Below are positions 19,908 to 28,070 of a DNA stretch of 64,000 bases, in pieces. Under the pieces are notes generated by a model. It saw only the letters and a program-made list of their open reading frames with translations. It ran no database searches and had not been told where the DNA came from. Both the position numbers and the translations under genes were made by a program. Location of the stretch: contig CACNFD010000006.1 in the NCBI GenBank assembly GCA_902619615.1, forward strand, positions 1 to 64,000, in the 5' to 3' direction. The number at the start of each line of letters is the position of its first letter. Position 1 is the stretch's first letter. This DNA is from an uncultured SAR116 cluster alpha proteobacterium. Lineage in GTDB: Bacteria > Pseudomonadota > Alphaproteobacteria > Puniceispirillales > Marisalimonadaceae.

Positions 19908-20924
19908 TTATAGACCAGATTTAACTTTTTTAGCTACATCTGCAGAAACCCATTTTTCCCAAACGCTTCCGTGCTTCTCTAAAAACTCGAAAGCTGCATC
20001 TTTTCCAGATGCTTTTTGTTCTGTCATAAACACAAGCATTCCGTTCATAACTTCACCAGGATAAACTCTTTTGGAAATATAGTCTAAAGCAACACTAGCG
20101 TTCTTTTTAAAGTTTGCAGATACTACACTATTGACAACAGATGTTACCCAAGATGATTTTTTAGGACTAGCACATTCTTTTTCTGGTTTTACAATGCAAT
20201 TATCCCAATGGTCTTTCCCTACAAATGGAACCCCAAAATCAAGTTTATGCATTTTGTATTTACCAATCATTGATGTAGGAGACCAATAGTATCCAACCCA
20301 ATTCTCGCCTCTTTCAACTGCTTTAGCCATTGAACCATCTAAACCAGCAGCACTTCCTGGATCCACAAGAACCCATCCCTTTTTCTCCATTTCAAAAGCA
20401 CGGAATAAGTTTTGGTTAACTAATTGGCATCCCCAGCCAGCTGGACACCCAACAAAAGCACCTTTTGATTTGTCTTCTGAATATGGAAACAAATCAGGTC
20501 TTTCTATTACATCTAAAGCTGTTTTAAGCTCAGGATGTTTTTTAATAGTATGTGGTGGAAGCCACCAGCCCTCACCTAGGCCAGTAATTGGTGATTTGTT
20601 GGCAACAATTAATCTATTCTCACCAACAGCTTTTTTCAATGGAACAGCAACTGCATTAGCCCACAATTCTGGCGCTACATCTGGTGATCCTTTTTCATTC
20701 ATTGAAGTAAAGGTAGGCATTGTGGCACCTGAAACTAGTTCAACTTCACATCCATAACCTTTTTCTAAAATTATTTTATCTACATTGGCCATTAACTCAG
20801 CAGACGCCCAATTCATCTCTGCTATAGTTACTTTTCCACATGCAGCATTTCCTATTGTAGCCCAACTAAGGCCTACGGCTACGGTTGCTGCCATCGTAAA
20901 TGCAGCTCCGAATACCCTTTTCAT
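19908..20924 (-). CDS. proX: Glycine betaine/proline-type ABC transporter, substrate-binding protein
   Basis: A 338-residue periplasmic binding protein of the OpuAC/ProX family. A signal peptide (about 1-27, ending ATIGNA) precedes ACGKVTIAEMNWASAELMANVDKIIL, the characteristic N-terminal lobe. EKGYGCEVELVSGATMPTF and ELWANAVAVPLKKAV follow, and aromatic residues that could cage a quaternary amine are present (GEGWWLPP, ENWVGYYWSPTSM). Glycine betaine, proline betaine or DMSP-like compounds are plausible ligands; the sequence does not distinguish them. A good AGGAG-like ribosome site precedes ATG 20924. It is the first and probably most expressed gene of the operon. Confidence 0.93.
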   Translation of the reverse strand: MKRVFGAAFTMAATVAVGLSWATIGNAACGKVTIAEMNWASAELMANVDKIILEKGYGCEVELVSGATMPTFTSMNEKGSPDVAPELWANAVAVPLKKAVGENRLIVANKSPITGLGEGWWLPPHTIKKHPELKTALDVIERPDLFPYSEDKSKGAFVGCPAGWGCQLVNQNLFRAFEMEKKGWVLVDPGSAAGLDGSMAKAVERGENWVGYYWSPTSMIGKYKMHKLDFGVPFVGKDHWDNCIVKPEKECASPKKSSWVTSVVNSVVSANFKKNASVALDYISKRVYPGEVMNGMLVFMTEQKASGKDAAFEFLEKHGSVWEKWVSADVAKKVKSGL

Positions 20925-21195
20925 TTTATTCTCCTATTTCCGCTTGTAATTAATACAAACCTTTAGTTTATTAAAATTAAAGTAAATTGAATTAAAAATT
21001 CAAGAATCATCATAACAATAAATCAGTACTAATTGCAAATCACTATCAAAGAGAATAAACATTAATGCTTTATAAGTATATGAAATATATAGATAATATT
21101 TTTTTAAAAAATTCAATTATTTAAGGAAAAGATTTTTAATTTAATTTATTATTTATTGACTTAATTTTTCCCAAACAAGTTGTTATATATATATA

Positions 21196-21744
21196 ATGTT
21201 TGAAGATTTTACACCATTTATAATAGCTTTGGTCGTAACATTTAGCTTTATGATATGTATTGCTATATGGAATAGTATAAATGCTCCTGTACCCCCACAA
21301 AAGGCACCTCCGATAGAACCAGGCCCATCTAGAACTAGAGAAATTCTTGCCCGATTTAGTGAGTTCTATATGAATTTAAACCCTGAGGGTGAAATGATTT
21401 TTGATTCTGGTATTTTGCCAGACCCAAAACAACATATAGTCCACGCTCTTTATGTTGGATTTGACGAGAGTGAAAATGATGATGAAAGGTCAGCTATTGA
21501 AAGAGGTCTCAGAGCAATTGCTACTTTTCAAGAAAGAGTTGGAGATTTACCAATAAAAAAGGAGATGTCAGAAATAGAAAAAAGTTTAAGTCCAATTAAT
21601 GATCAACAAAATACAGATAATATAAACATTTCTTATAATTTTAAACTTTTGGATGAAGAAGAATTTCAAAGATATTCTGTTTTAAGAGACCAAGAATTAG
21701 AAACACATTTTCAACATTTAAAAATAGAAACTGCAGAAGAATAG
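21196..21744 (+). CDS. Single-pass membrane protein of unknown function
   Basis: I do not recognise the family. The 182-residue protein has one N-terminal hydrophobic helix (about 8-28, FIIALVVTFSFMICIAIW), a proline-rich linker (APVPPQKAPPIEPGPS, about 32-47) and a soluble, acidic, mostly helical remainder. This looks like an inner-membrane-anchored cytoplasmic or periplasmic domain. There is no ribosome site before ATG 21196; instead a TATATA run ends a few bases upstream, so the mRNA may be leaderless. It is followed after eight bases by a hydrolase gene, probably one operon. Confidence 0.7.
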   Translation: MFEDFTPFIIALVVTFSFMICIAIWNSINAPVPPQKAPPIEPGPSRTREILARFSEFYMNLNPEGEMIFDSGILPDPKQHIVHALYVGFDESENDDERSAIERGLRAIATFQERVGDLPIKKEMSEIEKSLSPINDQQNTDNINISYNFKLLDEEEFQRYSVLRDQELETHFQHLKIETAEE

Positions 21745-21752
21745 GAATTACA

Positions 21753-22565
21753 ATGGCCATTTTTAAAATTGATGATCAAAACGAGATTTATTATGAATAT
21801 GTTCCACCTAAAAATGGAGGCTTTACTTGTGTCTTTGTAAACGCATTGACTGGCGATGTATCTGCGTGGAACGGATCTATCGGTGAAAATTTAATTAAAA
21901 ATAACGACGGTTATTTAGTATATAATTTTAGAGGACAAGCAAAAAGTAAGTTTGAAACTAATTTAGATTTAAGTGCTGAATTAATAGTAAGTGACCTTGT
22001 AAATTTAATTAATTTTATCAATCCAAAAAATATGGTTTTAGTAGGGTTGTCAATAGGCGGGCTTTATGCTGCTATGTCTTTATCAAAAGGTGTTGAAGCA
22101 AAAGGTTTAGTGCTTATAAATACTCTGCGAAAGCCCAGCGAAAGACTAAATTGGATAAATAATGCAATGGCCAATGCTGTAAAATTTGGTGGAACTTCTC
22201 TTATCTTAGATATGACATTACCAGTAATAGCTTCACCAAAATTTTTATCTAAAATGAAAGATAATGCTCTAAAATATGAGAATTATCTTGGATTGGATGA
22301 CTATAATGGGGTATCAAAACTTATGCATGGTGGATTTACAACAAATTGGGATTTTGATTGGAGTAAACTTGACTTACCCGTGTTAGTTTTGACAGGGCAT
22401 TTTGATAAAGTTTTCAGAATTGAAGATGACATAAATAATTTGATAAAAAATATGAAAAATGTCAAAAGAATTGAAGTTCCAGAATGTGGACATTTAATAC
22501 CTATAGAGGATCCAGAATTATTTTCATATCATTTAAGCGGTTTCATAATATCTCTTAAACATTGA
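21753..22565 (+). CDS. Alpha/beta-fold hydrolase
   Basis: A 270-residue soluble alpha/beta hydrolase. The nucleophile elbow GLSIGGLY (Ser near residue 99) is intact, the acid is probably the Asp in LTGHFDKVF, and the base His is in VPECGHLIPIEDPE near the end. The oxyanion region near the N-terminus reads FVNALTGDVSAWNGS. Such proteins include esterases, C-C hydrolases and haloperoxidase-like enzymes; nothing here fixes the substrate. It overlaps no gene and ends two bases before the convergent methyltransferase gene. Confidence 0.85.
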   Translation: MAIFKIDDQNEIYYEYVPPKNGGFTCVFVNALTGDVSAWNGSIGENLIKNNDGYLVYNFRGQAKSKFETNLDLSAELIVSDLVNLINFINPKNMVLVGLSIGGLYAAMSLSKGVEAKGLVLINTLRKPSERLNWINNAMANAVKFGGTSLILDMTLPVIASPKFLSKMKDNALKYENYLGLDDYNGVSKLMHGGFTTNWDFDWSKLDLPVLVLTGHFDKVFRIEDDINNLIKNMKNVKRIEVPECGHLIPIEDPELFSYHLSGFIISLKH

Positions 22566-22567
22566 TA

Positions 22568-23215
22568 TTATTTTTTAAGAATAACAGTTATATCATTCTC
22601 GAGAAGATTATGCTTTATAACCTCAGGATCACAAAAATTTCTCTCGCATATTCTTTTTATCCAAGATAATTCAGTATAATAAAGTTTTTTTTCTATTTTT
22701 CTTTCTTCTTTTAATAAGCAGTTAAAAATCATAGCTTTTTTTACAAATTTCCAATTACTTAAAAGATTTTTAATTATATAATCTTCCCACAAAGATATAT
22801 TATTAGTTGGGGCAAGGTTATATGTACCTGACATAATTACATAATCAGTGTTTTTAAAAGGGAACTCGCTTATTGCAAATTCGATATTTTCAAAATCTTT
22901 ATTGTTTTTGCAAAAATTAATTAACTTTTGATTAATATCAAATCCATAATATTGAACTCTATCACCTAAGTTTCTCTCTTTAATAATTTCGTAAAATCTA
23001 CCATATCCACAGCCAATGTCTGCAATTGAAAATTCCTTACTTTTTGTATTTTTTAATATTTTATTTAAAATTATATTTAATCTAAGGTCCTGTGATAATT
23101 TACTATTCCAAAATACTCCTTTAGGGGTATTATTATAATTATCAAAACGTTTATTATAAATGTTAGATATTTGTTTGTTTAGTAACTTATAAATAAGTAT
23201 TTTTATAAAAGTCAT
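22568..23215 (-). CDS. Class I SAM-dependent methyltransferase
   Basis: A 215-residue protein with a Rossmann methyltransferase core. Motif I is IADIGCGYGRFYEI (about residues 62-75), motif II YYGFDINQKLINFC, and the post-motif strand FKNTDYVIMSGTYNL. The N-terminal 55 residues are basic and Asn-rich. The ribose-binding acid in FDIN and the glycine loop are intact, so it probably binds SAM. The substrate is unknown. It is transcribed toward the hydrolase gene and divergently from purT, with a 52-base gap on that side. Confidence 0.82.
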   Translation of the reverse strand: MTFIKILIYKLLNKQISNIYNKRFDNYNNTPKGVFWNSKLSQDLRLNIILNKILKNTKSKEFSIADIGCGYGRFYEIIKERNLGDRVQYYGFDINQKLINFCKNNKDFENIEFAISEFPFKNTDYVIMSGTYNLAPTNNISLWEDYIIKNLLSNWKFVKKAMIFNCLLKEERKIEKKLYYTELSWIKRICERNFCDPEVIKHNLLENDITVILKK

Positions 23216-23267
23216 TCAATTACATTAAGCTAGAAAATAGTCAATTCAAACTTAAAAGGATTATTAC

Positions 23268-24407
23268 ATGAAAAAAATTTTACTGTTAGGTAGTGGTGAG
23301 TTAGGTAAAGAATTAGCGATTAGCCTCAAAAGAATTGGATGTAGTGTAATAGCGTGTGATGCATACGAAAATGCACCTGCTATGCAAGTAAGTGATAAAA
23401 ATGAAGTATTTAATATGCTTGATAAAGAAAAGTTGAGCGAACTTATTAATAAACATAAACCTGATTACATCGTGCCAGAGGTTGAGGCTATTGAAACAAA
23501 CGTTTTAATTGATGCTGAACAAAATGGTTATAACGTAATACCCTCAGCAAAAGCTGTGAATTTAACCATGAATAGAGATAGAATAAGAGATAGAGCAAAA
23601 CATTTAGGATTAAAAACTGCAAATTTTGCCTACGCAGAAACCGAAGAAGAATTGATTTTAGAGGCAAATAAAATTGGAACAAAAGTAGCAGTTAAGCCAG
23701 TTATGAGCTCTTCTGGAAAGGGTCAGAGTTATGCAAATTCAGAGGATGAATTGAAATTGTCTTGGAAATTTGCACTCGAAGGTATGAGAGGAAACAGGAA
23801 ACGTGTGATAGTGGAAGAGTTTATAGATTTTGAGTATGAGATAACTCTTTTAACAATTTTAGAAAAATCTAGACAAGTTACATTTTGTAATCCTATTGGA
23901 CATTTTCAAAAAAGGGGAGATTATCAATATAGTTGGCAACCTGCTAATTGTTCACAGGACGTAATAAGAAAGGCACAAGATGCAGCAAAAAAAATGGTCT
24001 TAGACTTGGGTGGATCAGGTATATTTGGAGTAGAATTTTTTATTGATAAAAAAGGAGAAGTAATTTTTAGTGAACTAAGCCCTCGACCACATGACACTGG
24101 AATGGTCACAATGTTTACTCAAAACTTCAGTCAATTTGATATTCATGCTAGAGTTTTACTGGGAATGCCATTACCAGAAATTAAATTGAACCAACCTGGT
24201 GCTAGCCACGTGATCTTAGCAGAAGAAAACGCTTCGGGTAATTACGTTATTGATGGTATTGAAGAAGCACTTAAAGATAAAAATGTAGATTACAGAATTT
24301 TTGGAAAACCATTCTTAAAATCATATCGTCGAATGGGTGTTATTTTAGCCCCAAGTTTAGAGCAAGCAAAAAAGGCAGTTAAGAAAATTTTTGTTAAAGC
24401 AATATAG
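23268..24407 (+). CDS. purT: Formate-dependent phosphoribosylglycinamide formyltransferase
   Basis: PurT makes formyl-GAR for purine synthesis directly from formate and ATP, without formyl-tetrahydrofolate. The ATP-grasp protein of 379 residues shows GSGELGKELAI at its start, PEVEAIET, the MNRDRIRDRAKHLGL linker, the ATP loop KPVMSSSGKGQS (about 144-155), EEFIDFEYEITLLT, NPIGHFQKRGDYQYSWQP and ELSPRPHDTGMVT, all PurT-specific. ATG 23268 follows AAAGGATTATTAC. Its formate dependence fits the neighbouring folate-linked genes. Confidence 0.95.
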   Translation: MKKILLLGSGELGKELAISLKRIGCSVIACDAYENAPAMQVSDKNEVFNMLDKEKLSELINKHKPDYIVPEVEAIETNVLIDAEQNGYNVIPSAKAVNLTMNRDRIRDRAKHLGLKTANFAYAETEEELILEANKIGTKVAVKPVMSSSGKGQSYANSEDELKLSWKFALEGMRGNRKRVIVEEFIDFEYEITLLTILEKSRQVTFCNPIGHFQKRGDYQYSWQPANCSQDVIRKAQDAAKKMVLDLGGSGIFGVEFFIDKKGEVIFSELSPRPHDTGMVTMFTQNFSQFDIHARVLLGMPLPEIKLNQPGASHVILAEENASGNYVIDGIEEALKDKNVDYRIFGKPFLKSYRRMGVILAPSLEQAKKAVKKIFVKAI

Positions 24408-24429
24408 TTTATTAAATTTTAATCATTGT

Positions 24430-25320
24430 TTATTTAAAATTCGAAATCACAAAAGCTATTTCCTTTTCTTGCTTATAACCCATTAAATGAATTCCACTAA
24501 CTCCTTCAATAGATTTATATTTTTCTATTAATTCTATACAAATTTTAATACCCTCAAGCCTTTCATCATTAGATTGTTCAATTCTATTGATTATTTCCTC
24601 AGGTATATTGATACCAAAGAGATTTTTGTTCATCCATCTGGCACTTTTTGCAGATTTAATTACTCCCAAGCCGATTATGAAATAAGCTTTTTCAGTGATA
24701 TTTAACTCATTTAATCTAAGCATATAATTTTTAAGAATATCTTCCTCGAAAGCGTATTGTGTTTGAAAAAATTCGACTCCAGCTTCAATTTTTTTTAGTA
24801 AGTTTGAACCATCAAAATCATTATTAATTTTAAATGGAGTATCTGCCCCACCAATGAAAAATTCCGGTGCATCATTTATTTTTCTTCCAGAAGGATACAT
24901 TTTTCTTGTTTTAATTTGATAAGCAGTTCTCAATATGCCAATTGTATCTAGATCTCTTACTTCTTTAGTGTCTGGTTGATCTCCGCCTTTAACCTCATCA
25001 CCATACAAACAAAGAATGTTAGGAATATCTAATGCCCAGCTACCAAGTAGATCGCCTTGTATTGCAATCCTATTTCTGTCTCTGGTAGTAAATTGTAAAA
25101 TTGGTTCAATGCCATTCTGAGCAAGAATTGCTGCCGTTGCAAGAGCTGACATATGAGATTTTGCCCCAGCTCCATCGGTAACGTTAATAGCGTTAGCTAA
25201 GCCGTTTAAACATTCTACATCATCAATAACAACTTTTTTATTTCCAGAATCTGGTGGAGAAGTTTCAGCCGTAAAAACAAATTTATTTTCATTAAGTAAT
25301 TTTCTTAATTTACTTTTCAT
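24430..25320 (-). CDS. metF: Methylenetetrahydrofolate reductase family protein
   Basis: A flavoprotein TIM barrel (296 residues from ATG 25320) that interconverts 5,10-methylene- and 5-methyl-tetrahydrofolate. FVFTAETSPPDSGNK holds the catalytic Glu, NVTDGAGAKSHMSALATA, PILQFTTRDRNRIAIQGDLLG and ILCLYGDEVKGGD are the usual core blocks, and FIGGADTPF, FFQTQYAFEEDIL and GVSGIHLMG complete the barrel. The family also includes the C-terminal part of some methionine-synthase-linked proteins. A longer in-frame start at 25371 would run over the divergent gene's leader. It faces the DmdA-like gene across 51 bases, and in DMSP demethylation this enzyme would oxidise the methyl-THF formed. Confidence 0.88.
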   Translation of the reverse strand: MKSKLRKLLNENKFVFTAETSPPDSGNKKVVIDDVECLNGLANAINVTDGAGAKSHMSALATAAILAQNGIEPILQFTTRDRNRIAIQGDLLGSWALDIPNILCLYGDEVKGGDQPDTKEVRDLDTIGILRTAYQIKTRKMYPSGRKINDAPEFFIGGADTPFKINNDFDGSNLLKKIEAGVEFFQTQYAFEEDILKNYMLRLNELNITEKAYFIIGLGVIKSAKSARWMNKNLFGINIPEEIINRIEQSNDERLEGIKICIELIEKYKSIEGVSGIHLMGYKQEKEIAFVISNFK

Positions 25321-25371
25321 TAAATATGTCCAAAGTAATTCATAGATATTGTTTAATTGGGGTACATACAA

Positions 25372-26475
25372 ATGTCTAATGATTTTTTAATTAATACATC
25401 TAACAGAATTAGAAGCACACCATTTACTTCTAGAAATGAAATTGCAGGTGTTAAAAAATATACTGTTTATAATAACACCTTATTACCTACAGTGTTTAAA
25501 TCATTAAAAGAAGATTATTATCATCTAATTGAAAATGTTCAGTTATGGGATGTATGTGCCCAAAGAGTTATTGAAGTTAAAGGAAGTAAATCTTTGTCAT
25601 TAATGCAATATCTTTTTTGTAGGGATTTTACTAATATTTCCTCTGGTAAAGCGTATTATGCACCGATAGTTAACTTTGAAGGCGGGTTATTAAATGACCC
25701 AGTTGTTTTTTGTATATCTGATAATCATTTCTTAATTTCTTTATCTGATTCAGATTTGTTTAATTGGGTATCAGCAATTAATCATGCAAAAGAATTTTAC
25801 TCTGATGTAACAGAAACAGATATATTAACAATTGCAATTCAAGGTCCAAAATCTGAACTATTAGCTACAAAAATATTTGGTGAGGAAATAAAGTTTTTAA
25901 AATTTTTTAATTTTAAAAACTTTTCTTTTAATGGAGAAAGTCTGATTATTTCAAAAACAGGTTTCAGCAAGCAATCTGGCTATGAAATCTTGCTTGCTAG
26001 CTCCAATAACGGAATTCTTTTGTGGGATCTGTTAATGGAAAAAGGTAAAGAATTTAATATTAGGGTTGGGTGTCCAAATATGATAGAGAGAGTAGAAAAT
26101 AATCTTCTTAGTTATGGCAATGAGATGACAAATAAAAATACACCCTATGATTGTGGGTTAGGGAAATTTTGTTATCTTGACTCAGATTATGAATTCATTG
26201 GAAAGTCTTCTTTATTGAAACAGAAACAGCTTGGCTTTGAAAAAGATATATTTAAAATTCAATTTAATTTTGAAAAAGAAAATAAACCAATTTTTTTTAA
26301 TAATCTTTCAATTTTTAAAAAAGATATGGAAATTGGGAAAGCAACTTCAATTGTTTGGTCACCTAAATATTCAAAATACATAGGTTTTCTAATTGCATCA
26401 AAAAATATAATGAACACTTTCAATGATTATTACATATTAGATAAAGTCAAATTTAATTTATTAAGCATTTCTTGA
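25372..26475 (+). CDS. dmdA: GcvT-family aminomethyltransferase, DMSP demethylase (DmdA)-like
   Basis: A 367-residue folate-binding protein of the glycine-cleavage T family. The N-terminus NRIRSTPFTSRNEIAGVKKY, then NNTLLPTVF, the segment HLIENVQLWDV, FEGGLLNDPV, AIQGPKSELL, SKQSGYEILLAS, and GCPNMIERVENNLLSYGNEM follow the DmdA pattern more closely than GcvT, and the length fits DmdA. DmdA moves a methyl group from dimethylsulfoniopropionate to tetrahydrofolate. The divergent metF supports a one-carbon role. Other subfamilies of the same fold (dimethylglycine or sarcosine demethylases) remain possible, and the C-terminal 80 residues are diverged. ATG 25372 was chosen over TTG 25357 because GGGG precedes it by nine bases. 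Confidence 0.65.
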   Translation: MSNDFLINTSNRIRSTPFTSRNEIAGVKKYTVYNNTLLPTVFKSLKEDYYHLIENVQLWDVCAQRVIEVKGSKSLSLMQYLFCRDFTNISSGKAYYAPIVNFEGGLLNDPVVFCISDNHFLISLSDSDLFNWVSAINHAKEFYSDVTETDILTIAIQGPKSELLATKIFGEEIKFLKFFNFKNFSFNGESLIISKTGFSKQSGYEILLASSNNGILLWDLLMEKGKEFNIRVGCPNMIERVENNLLSYGNEMTNKNTPYDCGLGKFCYLDSDYEFIGKSSLLKQKQLGFEKDIFKIQFNFEKENKPIFFNNLSIFKKDMEIGKATSIVWSPKYSKYIGFLIASKNIMNTFNDYYILDKVKFNLLSIS

Positions 26476-26705
26476 GCGCATTCATACAAGTTTTAGGGCA
26501 GGCGATGTACCCATTTGAATTTATACTATGATTTAAATCACCCATAATGTTCAGCATTTTCAATGATATAGTTATATGAAAACATCACCAGGTGGACAAA
26601 TCATAGCTATTAAGCCATTTTTTTGTGTTACTTAATTATTAAACTTGGGGCATGAACCACATTGGGTAGGTAGGTTTTATGTTCATGGGTCCGCAGCAAA
26701 TGGGG
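26476..26705. other. 230-base intergenic block with inverted repeats, possible non-coding RNA
   Basis: The stretch between two convergent genes is more G+C rich in patches than other gaps. It contains TGATTTAAATCA (26529-26540, a perfect palindrome), CACC-a-GGTG near 26587, and a 7-bp stem CATGAAC/GTTCATG (26651-26657 and 26681-26687) with a G-rich 23-base loop. Several short minus-strand frames exist (for example 26639-26686, 15 codons), without ribosome sites. It matches no RNA family I can name: it is not tmRNA, SRP RNA or RNase P by motif. No terminator T-run of quality is present. Confidence 0.4.
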
Positions 26706-27350
26706 TTAATTGATTATTCCCATTACTTCAAAAGTCTTTTGTACGTAGTCAACTAATTCAGCTTTTTTTTGAATTGTTTCAATGTCATAGTTTGTATTTT
26801 CTGTAAATTCAAAAAATCGTTTTTCATCGTCTTTATCAAATTTGAATTTAATTTTTTTAGCAATTTCTTTAATTCTTTTATTAACTAAACTATCTATTTT
26901 TTTTAGATCACTCTTGCTTAAAATTTCTTCATTTTTAAAATTTTTAATAGCATCAAATAATCTTTCCTGTTTAGCTATTTTATATTTTCTACTGGATTTG
27001 TAACCATCTACTTTATTTCCAAAATTATTATTTATACCATAATTATTGTCTGAAGAGCTGTTATTATCGTCAGATGAGTATGATTGTTCATTAGATGTGT
27101 CTTTAGCAGATTGTGTTTTGGCAGTTTTACTAACAGGTGTATTATTTTTGCTTGAGCTATTAATACTCTCTACGCTTGTACTAACTGAAGCATTTGTTTT
27201 AGCATCTGTATTCTTATTATCTGAATTTTCTGTCTTATTTACAGAAACACTAACACTAACTTTTCCTGAATTCTTGCTGTAAGAAAATGCTTTGTTCTGA
27301 ATAAATAATGTAGAAAGTATGAGTAAAAAAATTTTGAATAAAGTTTTCAT
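26706..27350 (-). CDS. Secreted Ser/Asn/Lys-rich protein of unknown function
   Basis: The ATG at 27350 gives a clean signal peptide (KTLFKIFLLILSTLFIQNKAFS, about 2-23); an upstream TTG at 27368 adds six residues. The mature part starts with a low-complexity stretch (about 25-115) of Ser, Asn, Thr, Lys and Asp, including GKVSVSVSVNKTENSDNKN and a SSDDNNSSSDNNYG run, and ends in a charged helical domain of about 100 residues (QERLFDAIKNFKNEEILSKSDLKKIDSLV). No cysteines remain in the mature part. I do not recognise it; an envelope or extracellular role is inferred only from the signal peptide. Confidence 0.7.
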   Translation of the reverse strand: MKTLFKIFLLILSTLFIQNKAFSYSKNSGKVSVSVSVNKTENSDNKNTDAKTNASVSTSVESINSSSKNNTPVSKTAKTQSAKDTSNEQSYSSDDNNSSSDNNYGINNNFGNKVDGYKSSRKYKIAKQERLFDAIKNFKNEEILSKSDLKKIDSLVNKRIKEIAKKIKFKFDKDDEKRFFEFTENTNYDIETIQKKAELVDYVQKTFEVMGIIN

Positions 27351-27451
27351 TATTTTCTTTGTTACCAACTATAAATTGATTTTGTAATATATAATAAATT
27401 GTGTTGAATTTAAAAGAAATAAAATCGTTTATTTGCATTCTATCTAATGTT

Positions 27452-27476
27452 TTTGCATATTAAATTTGCATATTAA
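27452..27476. repeat. Two 12-bp direct repeats upstream of a small gene
   Basis: TTTGCATATTAA occurs at 27452-27463 and again at 27465-27476, so the period is 13 bases. The pair ends 12 bases before ATG 27489. A third partial copy (TTTGCATT) is at 27432. Closely spaced direct repeats at this position could bind a regulator or be a remnant of slippage. Confidence 0.5.
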
Positions 27477-27488
27477 CAGGTGGCATAC

Positions 27489-27833
27489 ATGGTAAAACCT
27501 ATAACCAAAGAAACTTTGTTCATGAATTGCATGGAATTAGACTTTGCAACAAAAGTAGAGTTAGAACACTGGATGGCAACTTTTGAGGAGAAAGTATGGA
27601 CAGAAGATATTATGAAAGAACTATCTAAAGCAGGATTGGTAAGAAGAACTGTTGCCCAAGTATGGAACAAACAAAATCATAGATTAACAAGTACATTTGA
27701 GTATGAAAATGAAAATGCTTACAAGGCTTGTCAAAAGATAATTGAAGAAAAAGTAATGCCTAAAGCGCAAGCAAGTTACATTATAAAATCTAGAAATAAT
27801 AGAGGTGTAATTTTTTATGATTATAGAAGTTAG
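27489..27833 (+). CDS. Conserved-looking small protein of unknown function
   Basis: ATG 27489 lies five bases after AGGTGG, which decides it over an in-frame GTG at 27480. The 114-residue product is soluble, begins MVKPITKETLFMNCMELDF and has an alternating helix/strand pattern, with two Trp-containing helices (ELEHWMATFEEKVW and VAQVWNKQNH) and a C-terminal strand GVIFYDYRS. The pattern would suit a small alpha+beta (ferredoxin-like or ABM-like) fold, but that is a guess. No catalytic motif is apparent. Codon use and base composition match the neighbours. Confidence 0.65.
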   Translation: MVKPITKETLFMNCMELDFATKVELEHWMATFEEKVWTEDIMKELSKAGLVRRTVAQVWNKQNHRLTSTFEYENENAYKACQKIIEEKVMPKAQASYIIKSRNNRGVIFYDYRS

Positions 27834-27944
27834 TTTAATCTTTAAATTCTATTTTGAAAATAAACTACAGTTACTAGCCTATTAAATTTTATTGATATTA
27901 TATTGTGATGTTGAATATTAATTTAAAAAGATTAAATGATTATT

Positions 27945-28055
27945 ATGTCAATAATACAAAAAATCATAGTTATACCAATATTGAGATCACAAGTTAGACT
28001 TTATGTTTTCTTCGGTATTCTTTTTGGTTTTTATGAATTTATTTCATGGATTTAA
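27945..28055 (+). CDS. Possible 36-residue membrane peptide
   Basis: A short frame starting at ATG 27945: a basic/hydrophobic N-terminus (MSIIQKIIVIPILRSQVR) then a hydrophobic helix (LYVFFGILFGFYEFISWI). The two halves resemble a positively charged anchor followed by one membrane span. There is no convincing ribosome site. It ends 15 bases before the next small gene. The long aromatic hydrophobic run argues for it; the lack of a ribosome site argues against it. Confidence 0.35.
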   Translation: MSIIQKIIVIPILRSQVRLYVFFGILFGFYEFISWI

Positions 28056-28070
28056 AATTAGGAGATTAAA

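Noticed and set aside
26429-26545. 38-codon minus-strand frame with several cysteines
   Set aside because: Overlaps the 3' end of the DmdA-like gene, has no ribosome site, and its cysteines do not form a recognisable motif.
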